Shown: positions 1 through 10,657, counted from the stretch's first letter. The stretch: 64,000 bases of DNA from Globodera rostochiensis (GCA_018350325.1 JAEVLN010000003.1:4540745-4604744), one strand, 5' to 3'. The notes: generated by a model not told the origin, from the letters alone. A program made the numbers and translations.

Positions 1-897
1 GTTGAAATTTTTCATTCTGTTTATGTATTTGAATGATTTTGAGTTGCAGATCGCTTACCACCGTTCAACCACAGCGACAAAAGGAAGAAGTCGAATAACG
101 GATTATTGGATGATTAAATTATCTTTATTTTTTTTATGCGATAAAATCAAAAAACACAACCAAGACTTTTCACGAATTTTGGAAAATCAAATTTCCAAAA
201 ATCAATTTTGGCCTCGAGTGTTGTCAAAGAATAAGTCGTTCATAATTTGCCTTTTTGTTGTAAATTATTGCTTGTTGACAGATAAATTTGAGGCAATCAT
301 GTGGAATTGCGGTCCCGGCGAAAAATTTTTATAACAATTTCAAATGCATGTTTTCTGGGGTAAAAATATGTGTAGAACACGAATCTGAGCTCGGATTTGC
401 GAATTTCGAACCACGGACCCGAATTCGAACAATTTTTCTAAATTCTAGGCACGTAAAAAATAATTTATGCATGGACACAAAAAGGTTAAAACCTTCAAAA
501 ATGCACGAAAACGTTTGTAATGATGAGAAAACAAAACAATTCAATCGTTAACGGGGTCGAAATGGGCAATATAAAAAATTTGTTAACCCGAAAAAAAAGT
601 TACATTTTGAACTTTCGAAAATGTTTGAATTCGGGTTCGGTTTTTGACATTCGCAAAATCCGAGCTCGGATTCATGTTCTACTCATTTTTTCACCCTAGA
701 AAACATACATTTAAAATTTTAATCATTCAAAAATTAAAAAAAAAATTTTCGCCTGGACCGCAATTCCACATGATTGCCAAATTTGAACGACCATCGATTC
801 GTTCCCCTTTATAAAAACAATAAAAAACCTCCAAAAAATAGTTCAAAAGTTGAGCGTATATTTGTTTGGGTGCTGGAAATGAATATACTAATTAAAA
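1..897. repeat. Foldback (long inverted repeat) element, copy 1
   Basis: No gene is seen here. The stretch at about 284-430 is repeated in inverted orientation at about 615-788: the left arm starts with AAATTTGAGGCAATCATGTGG and the right arm ends with its complement, and both arms carry GAGCTCGGATTT. The loop contains poly-A/T sequence. A second copy of the same family lies at about 9000-9785: both share the phrase ACGGATTATTGGATGATT (near 100 and 9020) and a GAATTCGAACAATTT-like core. Open frames here are mirror images of each other and follow from the palindrome, so I do not call them genes. The outer limit on the left may lie before base 1. Confidence 0.7.
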
Positions 898-1231
898 TTA
901 TGTACGTTTAAACTTGAAATGTAAAATGCATGATAATTTGAACTCAAAAACCGGCAAATTCATAACAAAATGGGAGAATAATATCGCAATATCAATTTGG
1001 ATTAATATTTTCTTCATCATTTCTTCAACAACTATTCCACTCTCGTCCAAACTCGCTTCAGCCTCTTCCATTGCTGCTGCTTCTTGCATTTGCTCGTCCA
1101 GCTCTGCCCTCGGTGGCGCGTTGAAAAAAACCAAATGTCCAACACGTCCGAAAAATCGTGACATGGTCACCGCGAATTGTTGGTCCTCGAAGTCGGTGTT
1201 CAGAAAGGCGAGGATGTCAGTCTTTTCTCGC

Positions 1232-3752
1232 TCATTTGGCATCTATCTCCGCTGTCATTGCCAATGGTTGATTCGGTTGTTGGCGTCCTTCATCGATTGC
1301 CACAGAAGACTCTTCCTCCGCATGAGAGACCTCCTATTTTAATGGGGAATTTTCAAGTGTGAAAAAAATTAAAACCTGGAAATTCACATGCCAACGACCA
1401 AGAAGCAAGTGGGGTTGGTAGAACCAACGCTGCCGACCATGGTAGCTCTCCGCATGGTTGATTGTACGGTGGCGCGGAACGTTGAAGAGGCTGACGGTCC
1501 AATGCTGTTCCTGATCCACGTGTTGACCTCAAATTTATAAATGTTGCCAGCAAAAATTCACATACCGTATATGCTCTTTTAATTCCACCCTCTCTAATAA
1601 TGTCGCCATCTCTAATAATGTCGCCCTTTCTGAGAAGGTTGAAAAATAATGTCGCCCGCTCTAATAATGTCGCTGGTCACCCCCTCTAATAATGTCGCCC
1701 CCATTTCAAATTACAAATCCAAATTTATCATTTCTCTTCCACTGGCTAAAATTGATGAGATGTAACGGGGAAAAACTATGAGTGTGTTTCAAGTTTGTAC
1801 CCAGTAACTTTTTCGGGGAGGAGCTAAAAGTCGATTTTTAGGGGGTGCATTTTTGGAGTTTATTGCATTTTTCTTAAGGAATTTTTTCGAAAAAAGTTGG
1901 ATTTTAGGGGTGCATTTTTTGAAATTTGAAAAAGGCAATCTTTAGGGTGCATTTTTGAAGTTTATTGCATTTTTCTTAAGGAATTTTTTCGAAAAAAAGT
2001 TGGATTTTTTCGGGGGAGGGCTAAAAGTCGATTTTTAGGGGTGCATTTTTTGAAAATTTGAAAAAGTCAATCTTTAGGGGTGCATTTTTGAAGTTTATTG
2101 CATTTTTCTTAAGGAATTTTTTCGAAAAAAAAGTTGGATTTTTCGGGGGAGGGCTAAAAGTCGATTTTTTAGGGGTACATTTTTTTGAAAATCTGAAAAA
2201 GTCAATCTTTAGGGGTGCATTTTTGGAGTTTATTACATTTTTCTTAAGGAATTTTTTCGAAAAAAAGTTGGATTTTAGGGCTGTATTTTTGGCTTTTATA
2301 GATTTTCCTTAAAGAATTTTTCCAGAAGAAAATTTTCTCCAAAATCAATTTGAGGGGTCAAATTTTTGTATTTTTTGATGGAATTTGCTAAGAAAATTGG
2401 TTCAAAAACTACAAATTTTGCAAAACAAAAGGACCCCTTTTGGGGTTTTTCTGAAAAAAATTTTCGCCAGCTGAAATATGGAAATTGTGAGGAAAAAGTG
2501 AAGAATTTTCGTGATAGATGAACATATCGCCAAATACATTGAAAAATAATGTCGCTATCTCTAATAATGTCGCCATCTCTAATAATGTCGCCCTTTCTGA
2601 GGAGGTTGAAAAATAATGTCGCCGGTGGAATTAAAAGAGCATATACGGTAATAGTTCAAAATGCTATTGGTCACCACGCTTGCGCCGAGTTCCAGCGCGG
2701 ATTCATTGATCAGCGTCCGGAGAAAATGCACCGAACGGTTCATGTAGTTAGGGGGGCAGAATTGCAAGGCACCCATCTTACGAATCAGGCGCTGAAAGGC
2801 GACACCGGCGTCATCACGTGAGGTGTACAGATGTGTAAGCCCCATTCGTTGAACACGTCTCTGCAAGGCTTGACGCACGTGGAAGCTGCACATTTTGCAT
2901 TGGACGTGAATGAAATTTTGTCGGAATTCCTGCACCGACGCAGGTTCAAAGTCGAAGTTTGCCTGGGCGATCTGAAATAAAAAACCCAAATATGAGCACT
3001 AAAAGAAAATTAACAAACTTGAAGTTCGCCGTCAGTGTCATCCAGCTCCTGTCGAAGCTTCGACCAGAATCGGCCGTAAATGGCGCGCGTTTTCCCCCGC
3101 ATCAGTGCCGTGCACAATGGAACGGCATGCGTGCCCGCTGCAAAGCCAAAAACGCGGTACACCTGAATTTATAAAAAGCTAATGAAAACAAAAGAGTTTG
3201 TACCGGGTAAATTCCTTTTGGCGCCTGCTTAAAAGTTCCGTCGGAAACAATGACTGCCGATTTCTTGAGCAGTTGTAGCTGTCGTGGTGACGAGAAAATT
3301 GCCAATTCCTCGTCGATATGACGCATCAGCATTTCATCGAAGAAGGCTGAACCCGGCAGCGCGCTTCTTCCACGAAGCGTCACCCATAAATAACGGCAGT
3401 CGCCATAGGTCACGAATCCGGTTGCGCTCTTCATCGCCTTTGTCGCTGTATTTTTGGGCCAACCTGGTCTCGATCCGAACCTTTGCTGATGCCACATTCT
3501 CGCGTGACCCCATTGCCAGCTCGGCTTGCACCTTGCGACGTTCCTGAAAAATCTTTTCATTCGATAAAAAACAAGAATTTTCACCTCCTCTCCTTGCACT
3601 TTTGTGCGCTCAAATGGTTGGCAAAAATGAGCAGTCGACGGCCCATCATCTGCCCATTTATCTCCAGCCAGCTTTCGAGTTGGTAATGGCGTTTCTTTTG
3701 CCACTTGCTTGGCGTCTCTTAGTTTTCGACACCCCGCGCAAACGTAACGCAG
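1232..3752 (-). CDS. Mutator-like (MULE) transposase-type gene, multi-exon, 5' end disrupted
   Basis: Seven exons can be chained in phase on the minus strand: about 3752-3585, 3543 to ~3441, ~3369-3216, ~3174-3027, ~2979-2683, ~1525-1378 and ~1344-1232. The chain contains a Cys-rich start (YVCAGCRK), a DGTFKQAPKGIYP motif with the first catalytic Asp, then VQCKMCSFHVRQALQRRV, matching the MULE pattern of a Cys/His pair after the second Asp (in ANFDFEP), and finally RTINHAESYHGRQRW, matching the MULE box with the catalytic Glu. Most introns are 40-75 bp. The intron at about 1526-2682 is long because it holds a pogo-like element. A hAT-like insertion (3772-4024) cuts the 5' end: the frame would continue to an ATG at 4035-4037 if it were removed. 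The TGA at 1232-1234 is the likely stop; a second open frame at 898-1242 could instead be its tail. It may be a transposon gene or a domesticated one; I see no terminal repeats. Family confidence is high, exact exons moderate. Confidence 0.72.
1565..2648. mobile_element. Non-autonomous pogo-like DNA transposon
   Basis: Ends are inverted repeats: CCGTATATGCTCTTTTAATT at the left and its complement at the right, about 24 bp long, flanked by TA on both sides (1563-1564 and 2649-2650), as expected for Tc1/mariner/pogo insertion. Just inside each end are several copies of CTCTAATAATGTCGCC and a CTTTCTGAGAAGGTTGAAAAATAAT block. The middle (about 1800-2460) is a tandem array of a ~120-bp AT-rich unit containing AGGGGTGCATTTTT and AAGGAATTTTTTCG; it encodes nothing convincing. 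It lies in an intron of the MULE gene. The same subterminal words occur at 4620-4788 next to a pogo-type transposase remnant, which gives the family assignment. Confidence 0.8.
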
Positions 3753-3771
3753 ACCGGATATGTGTGGTTTC

Positions 3772-4024
3772 TAGAGATCGAACGGTACGGGAAAGTACCG
3801 ACGCTTTTTCGGTACTTTTCGGTACTCAGGCATCGGTACTTTCCCGAAAAGTACCGACCGAACCTTTTCGGAAAGTACCGATGGTTTTCGGTACCGGTAC
3901 TTTTTCGGTACTTTACCGAAAAGTACCGACCGAACCTTTTTGGACTTTTTCGGTACTTTTCGGTACCGGTACTTTTTCGGTACTTTACCGAAAAGTACCG
4001 ACCGACCCTTCTGGCCGGTCTCTA
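3772..4024. mobile_element. hAT-like mini-element made of GGTACTTTTCGG repeats
   Basis: The element is flanked by an exact 8-bp duplication GTGGTTTC (3764-3771 and 4025-4032) and has ends TAGAGATCG and CGGTCTCTA, so 9-bp imperfect inverted repeats. The 8-bp duplication and the TAG start are hAT-like. The interior is almost only the word GGTACTTTTCGG and its complement CCGAAAAGTACC in alternating orientation. Open frames through it on both strands are by-products of the repeat. It separates the MULE gene's 5' end (minus) from the pogo-type exon (plus). Confidence 0.8.
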
Positions 4025-4512
4025 GTGGTTTCCTCATGCGGAGGAAAACGCAAAAGACTCGATGGAGCGGGGCGCCCAGTTCAGAATCTGGACATCGACA
4101 CCACTCTGACCGACTGGGTCAAAGATATGCGACAGAACAAAAAGCCCGTGACCAGAAGCATCATCAAGAACAAGGCGGCTGCACTGTTCGTCGACACTGA
4201 CATAAGGTAAGGAAATCAAAACTTTAACTCAATTTATATTCTAAACAAGCTCCGTTTGAACCATTATCAATGTACAATAAAGTGTGTGGTCTCGCCACGA
4301 CGAGCGACGGATATGGGGACGATCGCATCAACTGCTTCAAGCCGGATGGATCAATTGGAGCACGAGGAATTGAACTTCTTCGTGAGTTCAGAGGCAAAGA
4401 GACGATGAAGGACGGACGAAACGACGAGGAAGAAGCGGGATTATCCGAAGATGAGAATAATTTGGAGCTTGGCGGTGTTGGCGAAGATGATGAATTATTT
4501 TTTGAAATTTAG
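4025..4512 (+). pseudogene. Pogo/Tigger-type transposase remnant (CENP-B HTH, no DDE core)
   Basis: The first block, about 4034-4207, encodes KRKRLDGAGRPV, then a stretch with DWVKDMRQNKKPVTR and IIKNKAAALF. This matches the CENP-B-type helix-turn-helix of pogo/Tigger transposases (GxGRxP, then W+xxxRxxxxPVS, then +xKAxxLF). It ends at a good donor, R|GTAAGG (4207/4208). The only other coding-like block, about 4250-4512, reads INCFKPDGSIGARGIELL and then an acidic tail ending ELFFEI-stop, like the extreme C-terminus of such proteins. The whole DDE catalytic domain is missing, so this is an internally deleted remnant. It is followed by sequence shared with the non-autonomous element at 1565-2648 and by a matching right end. 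Confidence 0.6.
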
Positions 4513-4524
4513 AACATCATAGTT

Positions 4525-4788
4525 TTATCCTTATTCCTTTCCCGTTACATCTCGTCAAATTTTATCCAGTGGAAAAAGGTGATAAAATTGGATTCAAATC
4601 GTTAAATAAGGAGAGAAATTATTAGAGGGTGTGGAATTATTTTTCAACCTCCTCAGAAAGGGCGGAATTATTAGAGGTTGTGGAATTATTAGAGGGTGTG
4701 GAATTATTTTTCAACCTCCTCAGAAAGGGCGGAATTATTAGAGGGTGTGGAATTATCAGAGGGTGTGGAATTAAAACAGTATATACGG
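4525..4788. mobile_element. Right end of a pogo-like element (second copy)
   Basis: From about 4530 the sequence is the reverse complement, with differences, of the left part of the element at 1565-2648: CCCGTTACATCTCGTC and TTTTATCCAGTGGAAAA match 1720-1770. Then come copies of ATTATTAGAGGGTGTGGAATT and the terminal repeat ending GTATATACGG at 4788, followed by TA. The left end was not found. Position directly after the pogo-type transposase remnant suggests this is the 3' end of the same, once autonomous, element. Confidence 0.65.
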
Positions 4789-4876
4789 TATATTGATTTA
4801 CTTTTCGTTTTTTCCACATTATTTTATCGTTTCGTTTGATTGGTTTGGCTATCCGATGCCGTGGATGGATAATGGG

Positions 4877-5041
4877 TATGGCGGCGATTTATATGGATAA
4901 AAAATCTCGAAATATGGAAAATATGGATTATAAAATGGGCTCTAGAAGCTACAACTAAAGCTAAAAATACTATTTATGGCATTTAGAAGCCGTTTCAAGT
5001 GCGTAAAAAAAATATGGATTTCCATATAAATTACCGCCCTA
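4877..5041. mobile_element. hAT-like mini-element, TATGGCGGCGATTTATATGG family
   Basis: An exact 8-bp duplication ATAATGGG flanks the element (4869-4876 and 5042-5049). Ends are TATGGCGGCGATTTATATGG and the complement of TAGGGCGGTAATTTATATGG, a 20-bp inverted repeat with a few mismatches. The interior contains ATGGATTATAAAATGGGCTCTAGAAGC, which recurs in the longer relative at 29312-29741. There is no coding capacity. Confidence 0.85.
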
Positions 5042-5049
5042 ATAATGGG

Positions 5050-6536
5050 TGAATCAGACTAATTAAAATGCGGGAAATTCAAATAAAAATGTTTAGTTAA
5101 AGCGATAGCATGAGGGGGAGGGGTGGCCGGCTCTCTGCTGGTTGTTGGAAAGCGAATGAATCGCCTGCCGCCCGCACACTTTTGCAGTGTTTAGAAATTG
5201 TCCATTCGAACACTTATTTTACTTTAATTTAAGCACTTATTATCATTTAAAGAAGACGAGATTTTCATGGTTTTACATGCTTTTTTTGGGGAACAGACTT
5301 TGTCGAGAGAAGCCTTTGAATTAAGCCACTTTTTATACTATAAAATCTCGCCTCGAATCATTAATTATACAATTAATTTAATTAGAATATCAGAATCAAC
5401 CCGAACAAAAAGCTTCAAATGTCGTTCTCCACGTTGCTGGCTTTTTCCCTGTTTGCCGTTTGCTCTGGTATTATAAAGATTGGGTTGTCTGCTAAAAGTT
5501 TTCATTTTATCACTCGAAAGCCTTTGGTGTGGACGAATGAAACAAAGAAATTAATTTAAAAAATAAAGTTTGGAAAAAGTAGGCAAAATAAATTCCATAA
5601 AATCAGTCTGTCTCCAACCCCCGCAATTAATGAAAATTTGAATAAAATTTTAAATTCAATATTATTTAAGGGATCAGCTGCAAAGATGGGTATATGAGCA
5701 CCATTCATTTCGACCCCATTTTCACAGCTACCAAAAAACAATGTGATGACAACAGAATGCATCGTTGCTTTTCTGCTGTCTGTACCCGATTAAAAATGGG
5801 TGTTAATTACACTTTTATATTTATTTTAAATTATAAAAACATTTTCTTGAAGTACCATAACACGCCATACAGTGTAAGCAGTGATTGTTTAAAATTATTT
5901 TCTAAAAATGTGAGGGATGGCACGCCTTTTTTGCACAATAATTATGACGGAAGATTAAAGTAATAAATTTTTCAAATTAATATAAATAGCGTCCACTCCG
6001 CACGGGAGAGCGATTGTGTGGGGATGTTTGGCGGAAACGGATGTGTCATACTGTAAAACGGAAAGCGACAACATTTTTCTCGCAGAAAAGCTTGCCGTTA
6101 AGTTGGGCCTGGAAGATCATATACCCGATTTGCTATGCGGCCAATGCCTTCGTCCCCTTATGGTGACCGGCTGATGTGTGCCGCGGAATTTGCCCTTATT
6201 CAATTTTTATGTTTTCGCTTCTCTGCCTCGTCAGACGAAAACATTTATCGATTTTTATGTCCGTCCTCACCGACCCATCCGGTCCAAATGCGATGTTTTT
6301 GATGCCCATCTCCCACATTTGCTAAAATAATTCGAATAGACTTTCTTCCGTATTGATTTCTCTTTTTTGATAATTTTTTATTTTATTTTATTTCATCTAA
6401 AAGAAATGGGATTTTCGGTTCCGATTCGGGGTTTTGTCTTACTTTTTTAATTTTTATGTATTAAAAATGCCATCTTTTCAGTTTTTACATTGCTCATTGG
6501 AATCATAAAAATCATTTGGAATTGCAACAACAAAAA
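5050..6536. other. Intergenic, no supported gene
   Basis: Mostly AT-rich sequence. One open stretch at about 6004-6174 (+) has a coding-like look (words such as LAEKLAVKLGL and LLCGQCLRPLM, 57 codons then a stop) but no splice partner or recognisable family; it could be a decayed exon. Nothing else stands out. Confidence 0.4.
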
Positions 6537-8530
6537 ATGTCTGACAATCCGAAGAAAGTGGAGAAACGATTGAAGGAAATGTGAGTTTTGCCTTATTTCT
6601 ACGGGCTCAGGAGGAATCCCCACCAGCAGCTGGGCTAGACGTGATTAAAACAAAATTCAAAAATCCGTGACCACTGGGCCCAAAAAGTACGGGGTACCTA
6701 TTGATTCTCGGGTAGCGTGGATGGTTTCCCCTCCATTTGTATCGTTTAATTAATTGCCTCATTCCAAATGGAAATGTGTTGTTTTTCACTTAATGACTTG
6801 AACTTCCAACAAAATTGTTAATCTGATATACAAGGTGGGTCCGACAGCGCCATGGGGCGCCGTTTCTGCTTCACTTCTGCTGGGGTGGTGGAATCATAGG
6901 ATCACCGGAATGAAAAGTCTTATGGGGAATTGTCTATTTGCGGCACCCATTCATCTCATTTAAACCCCCGATTTTATTCAGTTTCATTTGTGACGACGTT
7001 TTGTTCGATGTCTACACATTTTGTGGCGCTTTTGTGCTCGGACTGAAAGTGGCACTGATCAGCGATCGATTTGACCGTTTGGTTGACGCCCATTTCAAAT
7101 TGCTGGGATGGGCCTTGGGCAATTTGGAAATTTGTCGCGGAATCAAAGGGAATGGCGCTGAAATTGTCAAATTCATTGTTGGAAATGGCGATGGCAAGCG
7201 TCGGCTGCCAATTCCGCAAGAGCCGCTGCCAGACAAAGTGTTCGGCTTCGAAGCCCTTCACATATGGTCATTTTGTTGCTGTTTAAATTGTTTGAAATCT
7301 CTTAAAAGCAGGGCTGCCAAATCTGAGGGTTTAGCCTAGGGTTGGACAGGACCGAAACCGGGACGGGATTTCCCGGGGTTTTCATGTCCCGGTCTCGGTC
7401 CCGATTTTTTGAAAACTGAAAGTCCCGGTCCCGTCCAACCCTAGGTTAGCCTCATTTTGTGGCTTTCCTCATTTTTGCGGGTTTTTAAAGTCTAATGAGG
7501 CTTTTTGGGATTTTTGATTTTACTGTAATTTCTTAACCGTTTTTTCATAAACAGAGCGCTAAACCGAGATAAAAGTAAATAGTATAATTGTAAACATTTT
7601 ATTTAACAATAAATTATATGCTTAAGCCTTTTCCTCAAATGTTTTATGCAATTTCTTACATACTTTTAGGTACACCGACCAAAAAGTCATCGAATTTCTC
7701 CAAAGAATTCGCCGACTTTTCGACTTCAAAGGGACCAATATTTCCATTAGAACATTCAACGACCAAAACGACAGTTGGGAAATCATTTGGCACCAAATTT
7801 GGCCATTGATCAATGACAACATTTGCGGCATTTCTTTATATGCCTCTAAATTGGACCGTTTACGCCTATTCTCTCCGACCATTCTGCGCGATTGCGCAAA
7901 GCTCCGAATGGTCCATTCCATTTGTGTTTTTCCCGAATTCCCGGCCGATGACAGTGCCGGCGCTTCTTCTGCCCAAGCTTTGGCCAAATGGTTGCACACG
8001 CCCCGCGGGGATGGACTGCCGAAAGTGTTGCAATTCGCCTTTTGTCCAACGGAAATGGAAGGATTCAAACTGGTGAGTTTTTGAATTTGCTGTATTGGAC
8101 TATCTCTAAATTCCGTTATTCCATTTTAGGAATTTGCCAATTCAACCGATCCGGTCAATTTCATCATATGTTTTAATCATTGGTCTTATGCGCACGTTGT
8201 GCCATTTGAACTGAACAACAATTTGACGGGGGAGCGATTGGTGTCGCGATGCCTTGACCAATACAATTGGCTGTTGGTGCGTTGTCCAATTAAGCGCGAC
8301 GAGGACAAATGGGCCAAGTGGGAAAAGGAGGCGACTGAATGGGATTGGCGTCATCAGTCAACTCGCATCACTATTAACTTCGAAGACAGTGCCATCGGCG
8401 ACGACGACGACGGGTAAGGGCTAAAAGGGAGGAATTGCCATAACGTTCCCTCCCGGTTCTTGCAGCTATTTTCAGATTGCTTGACGCCACAACCGAAGGC
8501 CCGAGTGAGCCGAAAAAGAGTAAGAACTGA
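6537..8530 (+). CDS. F-box-like protein of the expanded cyst-nematode family
   Basis: Five exons join in phase: 6537-6580, 6982-7266, 7670-8072, 8130-8413 and 8476-8530, giving 356 residues. The start ATG ([12 protein letters not shown]) is followed by [17 protein letters not shown], an F-box-like helix region near residues 16-60. Then come [13 protein letters not shown], the core [54 protein letters not shown] and [15 protein letters not shown], and the tail [15 protein letters not shown] know these blocks, from memory, as hallmarks of a family with very many copies in Heterodera/Globodera genomes. The F-box role (SCF ubiquitin-ligase adaptor) is inferred; the C-terminal part has no known fold to me. 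All donors are GT and acceptors AG. A hAT-like mini-element (7337-7443) sits in intron 2. No signal peptide, so probably cytosolic. Structure confidence is high, function low. Confidence 0.88.
7337..7443. mobile_element. hAT-like mini-element with CCCGGTCCCG words
   Basis: Ends are TAGGGTTGGAC and GTCCAACCCTA, a perfect 11-bp inverted repeat. Flanks GTTTAGCC and GGTTAGCC match at 7 of 8 bases, so an 8-bp target duplication is likely. The 107-bp interior is GGACCGAAACCGGGACGGG, then CCCGGTCTCGGTCCCG and CCCGGTCCCGTCC: the terminal word repeated in both orientations. It lies in intron 2 of the F-box-like gene and encodes nothing. Confidence 0.75.
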
Positions 8531-8999
8531 AGAGGAACGGAATTTGGATGAAAATATTCAAACTGAGAACACAAACTTTTTTTTTTTGCCTTTTTATTGT
8601 AATTTATGCTTGGAAGATTTTGTCGAAAATCGAAAAATTGTGAATTTGCGCGGGGAAATGAGTCCGTCCGTGTACATCAGAGGCTTTCCTTGGTGTACGA
8701 CAAGCGCGTTTCACACAAACTCATAATCCGCGCGTGCAATTGTTTTAACTGGCATTTAATTATTAAAATGGTATAAAGGCAAATTGAATGCTTCGGCACC
8801 TTTTTGCTTGATCAAAAAGGTGTCCCAAAAAATCAAGCACGCTACAAAAAGATACGATTAGTAAGAGGGCCAAATAAAGATGCCGAATCGAGCTGTGTCA
8901 GTTTGGCAACTCTGCGAATTGTTTCGTAAAAAGTGCGGGGGGCTTTTGTTAAAATAATAAAAGTTAACGCTTTTTAGACATTTTTAGCCCCTTATTGAC
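8531..8999. other. Intergenic, 3' flank of the F-box-like gene
   Basis: AT-rich sequence with no supported gene. An open frame continues past the stop in another phase (8460-8726) but shows no coding character after 8530. Confidence 0.4.
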
Positions 9000-9785
9000 T
9001 AGGAAGAAGCTGGAAAACGGATTATTGGATGATTGAATAATTTATCTTTTGCTCATCGGACAATTCTTTCTGGTCTTTGATCTCTTGTTTGCCTTTTTTA
9101 GACCCTTCGAATGTTTGCAAAATTCCAAAAACGTCAAATTTATGAGATAACGTTGTAATTTTATTATTCTGGATAATAAATATTGCAGTTTGTCTTGACG
9201 CAAACAGCAACAGGTAATAGATTAGTTTATAGCCCTCCTTTTTTAAAAAAATACAATTTTTTTTTCCAAGTTGATAAAAAGGAGTTTCCAGGGCTATTCA
9301 GGGGTGTAGAATTTGAATATAACCTCTGTTTCGACGGATTTTGAACCAGGGCTGTGTCGAAAGTAAAAAAAAAGTCGAAATCGAAACTGAAAAGTTCGAA
9401 ATCGAAAGGAAAAAAACGTCGAAAATCGAAATTTCGACACAGCCCTGTTTTGAACCTCGGACCCAAATTCGAACAATTTATCAAAAATTCAAATTTTTTC
9501 AAAAATCAATTTTGGCCTCTAAATCATTCAAAAAGCACAAAATTACAACGAAAAGGCAAGTAATGATCGAATTCATGCTTTTTGAATGAGTTTTAGGCTA
9601 AAATTGATTTTTGAAAAAATTGTATTTTTGACAAATTGTTCGAATTCGGGTCCGGGGTTCGAAATCCGTCGAAACAGAGGTTATATTCGAATTCTACACC
9701 CCTGAATAGCCCTGGAAACTCCTTTTTATCAACTTGGAAAAAAAAATTGTATTTTTTTAAAAAAGGGGGGCTATAAACTAAACTA
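9000..9785. repeat. Foldback (long inverted repeat) element, copy 2, with nested insertion
   Basis: The left arm at about 9225-9346 (TAGCCCTCC, AAAAAGGAGTTTCCAGGGCTATTCAGGGG, TATAACCTCTGTTTCGACGGATTTTGAAC) is repeated inverted at about 9655-9780, nearly base for base. The loop has GAATTCGAACAATTT and CAATTTTGGCC words shared with copy 1 at 1-800. A 101-bp hAT-like element is inserted in the left arm/loop (9347-9447). No gene is present; a related solo fragment is at 31531-31640. Confidence 0.8.
9347..9447. mobile_element. hAT-like mini-element with TCGAAA words, nested in foldback
   Basis: An exact 8-bp duplication TTTTGAAC flanks the element (9339-9346 and 9448-9455). Ends are a perfect 14-bp inverted repeat, CAGGGCTGTGTCGA and its complement. 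CAGGG starts and 8-bp duplications are typical of hAT elements. The interior iterates GTCGAAATCGAAA and related words. It interrupts a foldback element, so it is the younger insertion. Confidence 0.88.
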
Positions 9786-10039
9786 TTACCCAGCAACAAA
9801 AGAAATTCCCCTTGTTTTGGCCCAGCGGCACTTTTTTGCCTTATTTTGGGATTTTTCTTTTTGAAATTTTTATTTAAAAAAATTTTCAGGACGCCGTAAA
9901 GCTGGGCGAAATTTCGTGTTTTTTCGTTATTTTTTGGGCGTTTCGTGTTTCGTTTTGTAGCATTTTTCCAGTATTGTTTCGTTTTGTGTTTCGTCTAAAA
10001 AACCACGAAATAGCACCCTAAAGGATGAGGTTTTTGATT

Positions 10040-10135
10040 ACTCTCTTACTTTAGTGGTAATGTAGTGGTGTAGTGGTGAGTGGTTGTAGTTGAAGTGGAG
10101 GCTGAGGTTCAAATCCCCGACTGTGTAAAAGATTT
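10040..10135 (+). other. Possible tRNA-derived (SINE-like) sequence
   Basis: GGTTCAAATCC at about 10106-10118 matches the Pol III B box, and TAGTGGTGTAGTGG about 45 bases upstream resembles an A box. A cloverleaf does not fold well: the T-arm has at most three good pairs and no acceptor stem is visible. A decayed tRNA or the head of a SINE is the best reading. Confidence is low. Confidence 0.25.
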
Positions 10136-10657
10136 TTTTCTATTTTCTCTGAACATTTACGGCGGTTATAAAAAATAATAGAAATTCTTTTAATTTTCCA
10201 ATTTTTTAAAAACATTTTAGATCACAATTCACAAGTTTTTTGGTTGGACAAAATCATAGAGCCAGAACAGTCGAGACTCAAGATTTTTGATAAAAATATA
10301 ATTTTTTTCCCAAAATTCTCAGAAACTCCACCAAATTTTGTACGGGTAAGAAGGGAGCACTAGAAGCATTTCTGCAAAATTTGGTCACGAAATATAAGAG
10401 TTAGCCTGTGTTCCAAGGTTTTAAATCAAAAGAAAATTCAATGGTGAGGGTCTTAGTGTCTGACCATATGCTGTCTGCCGCATTGCTATTTTTTTGAATC
10501 AGTGGAGAAATTGCTTATATTTTGGCGTTTCGCTTCTGGGCTTGACCCATAGTGGGGTAAGAAAGAGCCGGTGAAAAAATTGTTAGAATTTTTAAACATT
10601 TTTTAAAGAAATTTTTCAAATTGAGAATTTTATCACTTTTGGGAGTGAGAGGAGGTT

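Noticed and set aside
898..1242. Separate gene MPNEREKTDILAF...
   Set aside because: It overlaps the end of the MULE chain in a different frame; it may be that protein's alternative tail but cannot be tied in phase.
2058..2312. Frame with repeated KKSIFRGAFLKFI
   Set aside because: Translation of the tandem AT-rich unit in the pogo-like element.
3762..4037. Open frames of 87-88 codons on both strands
   Set aside because: They come from GGTACTTTTCGG iteration in the mini-element.
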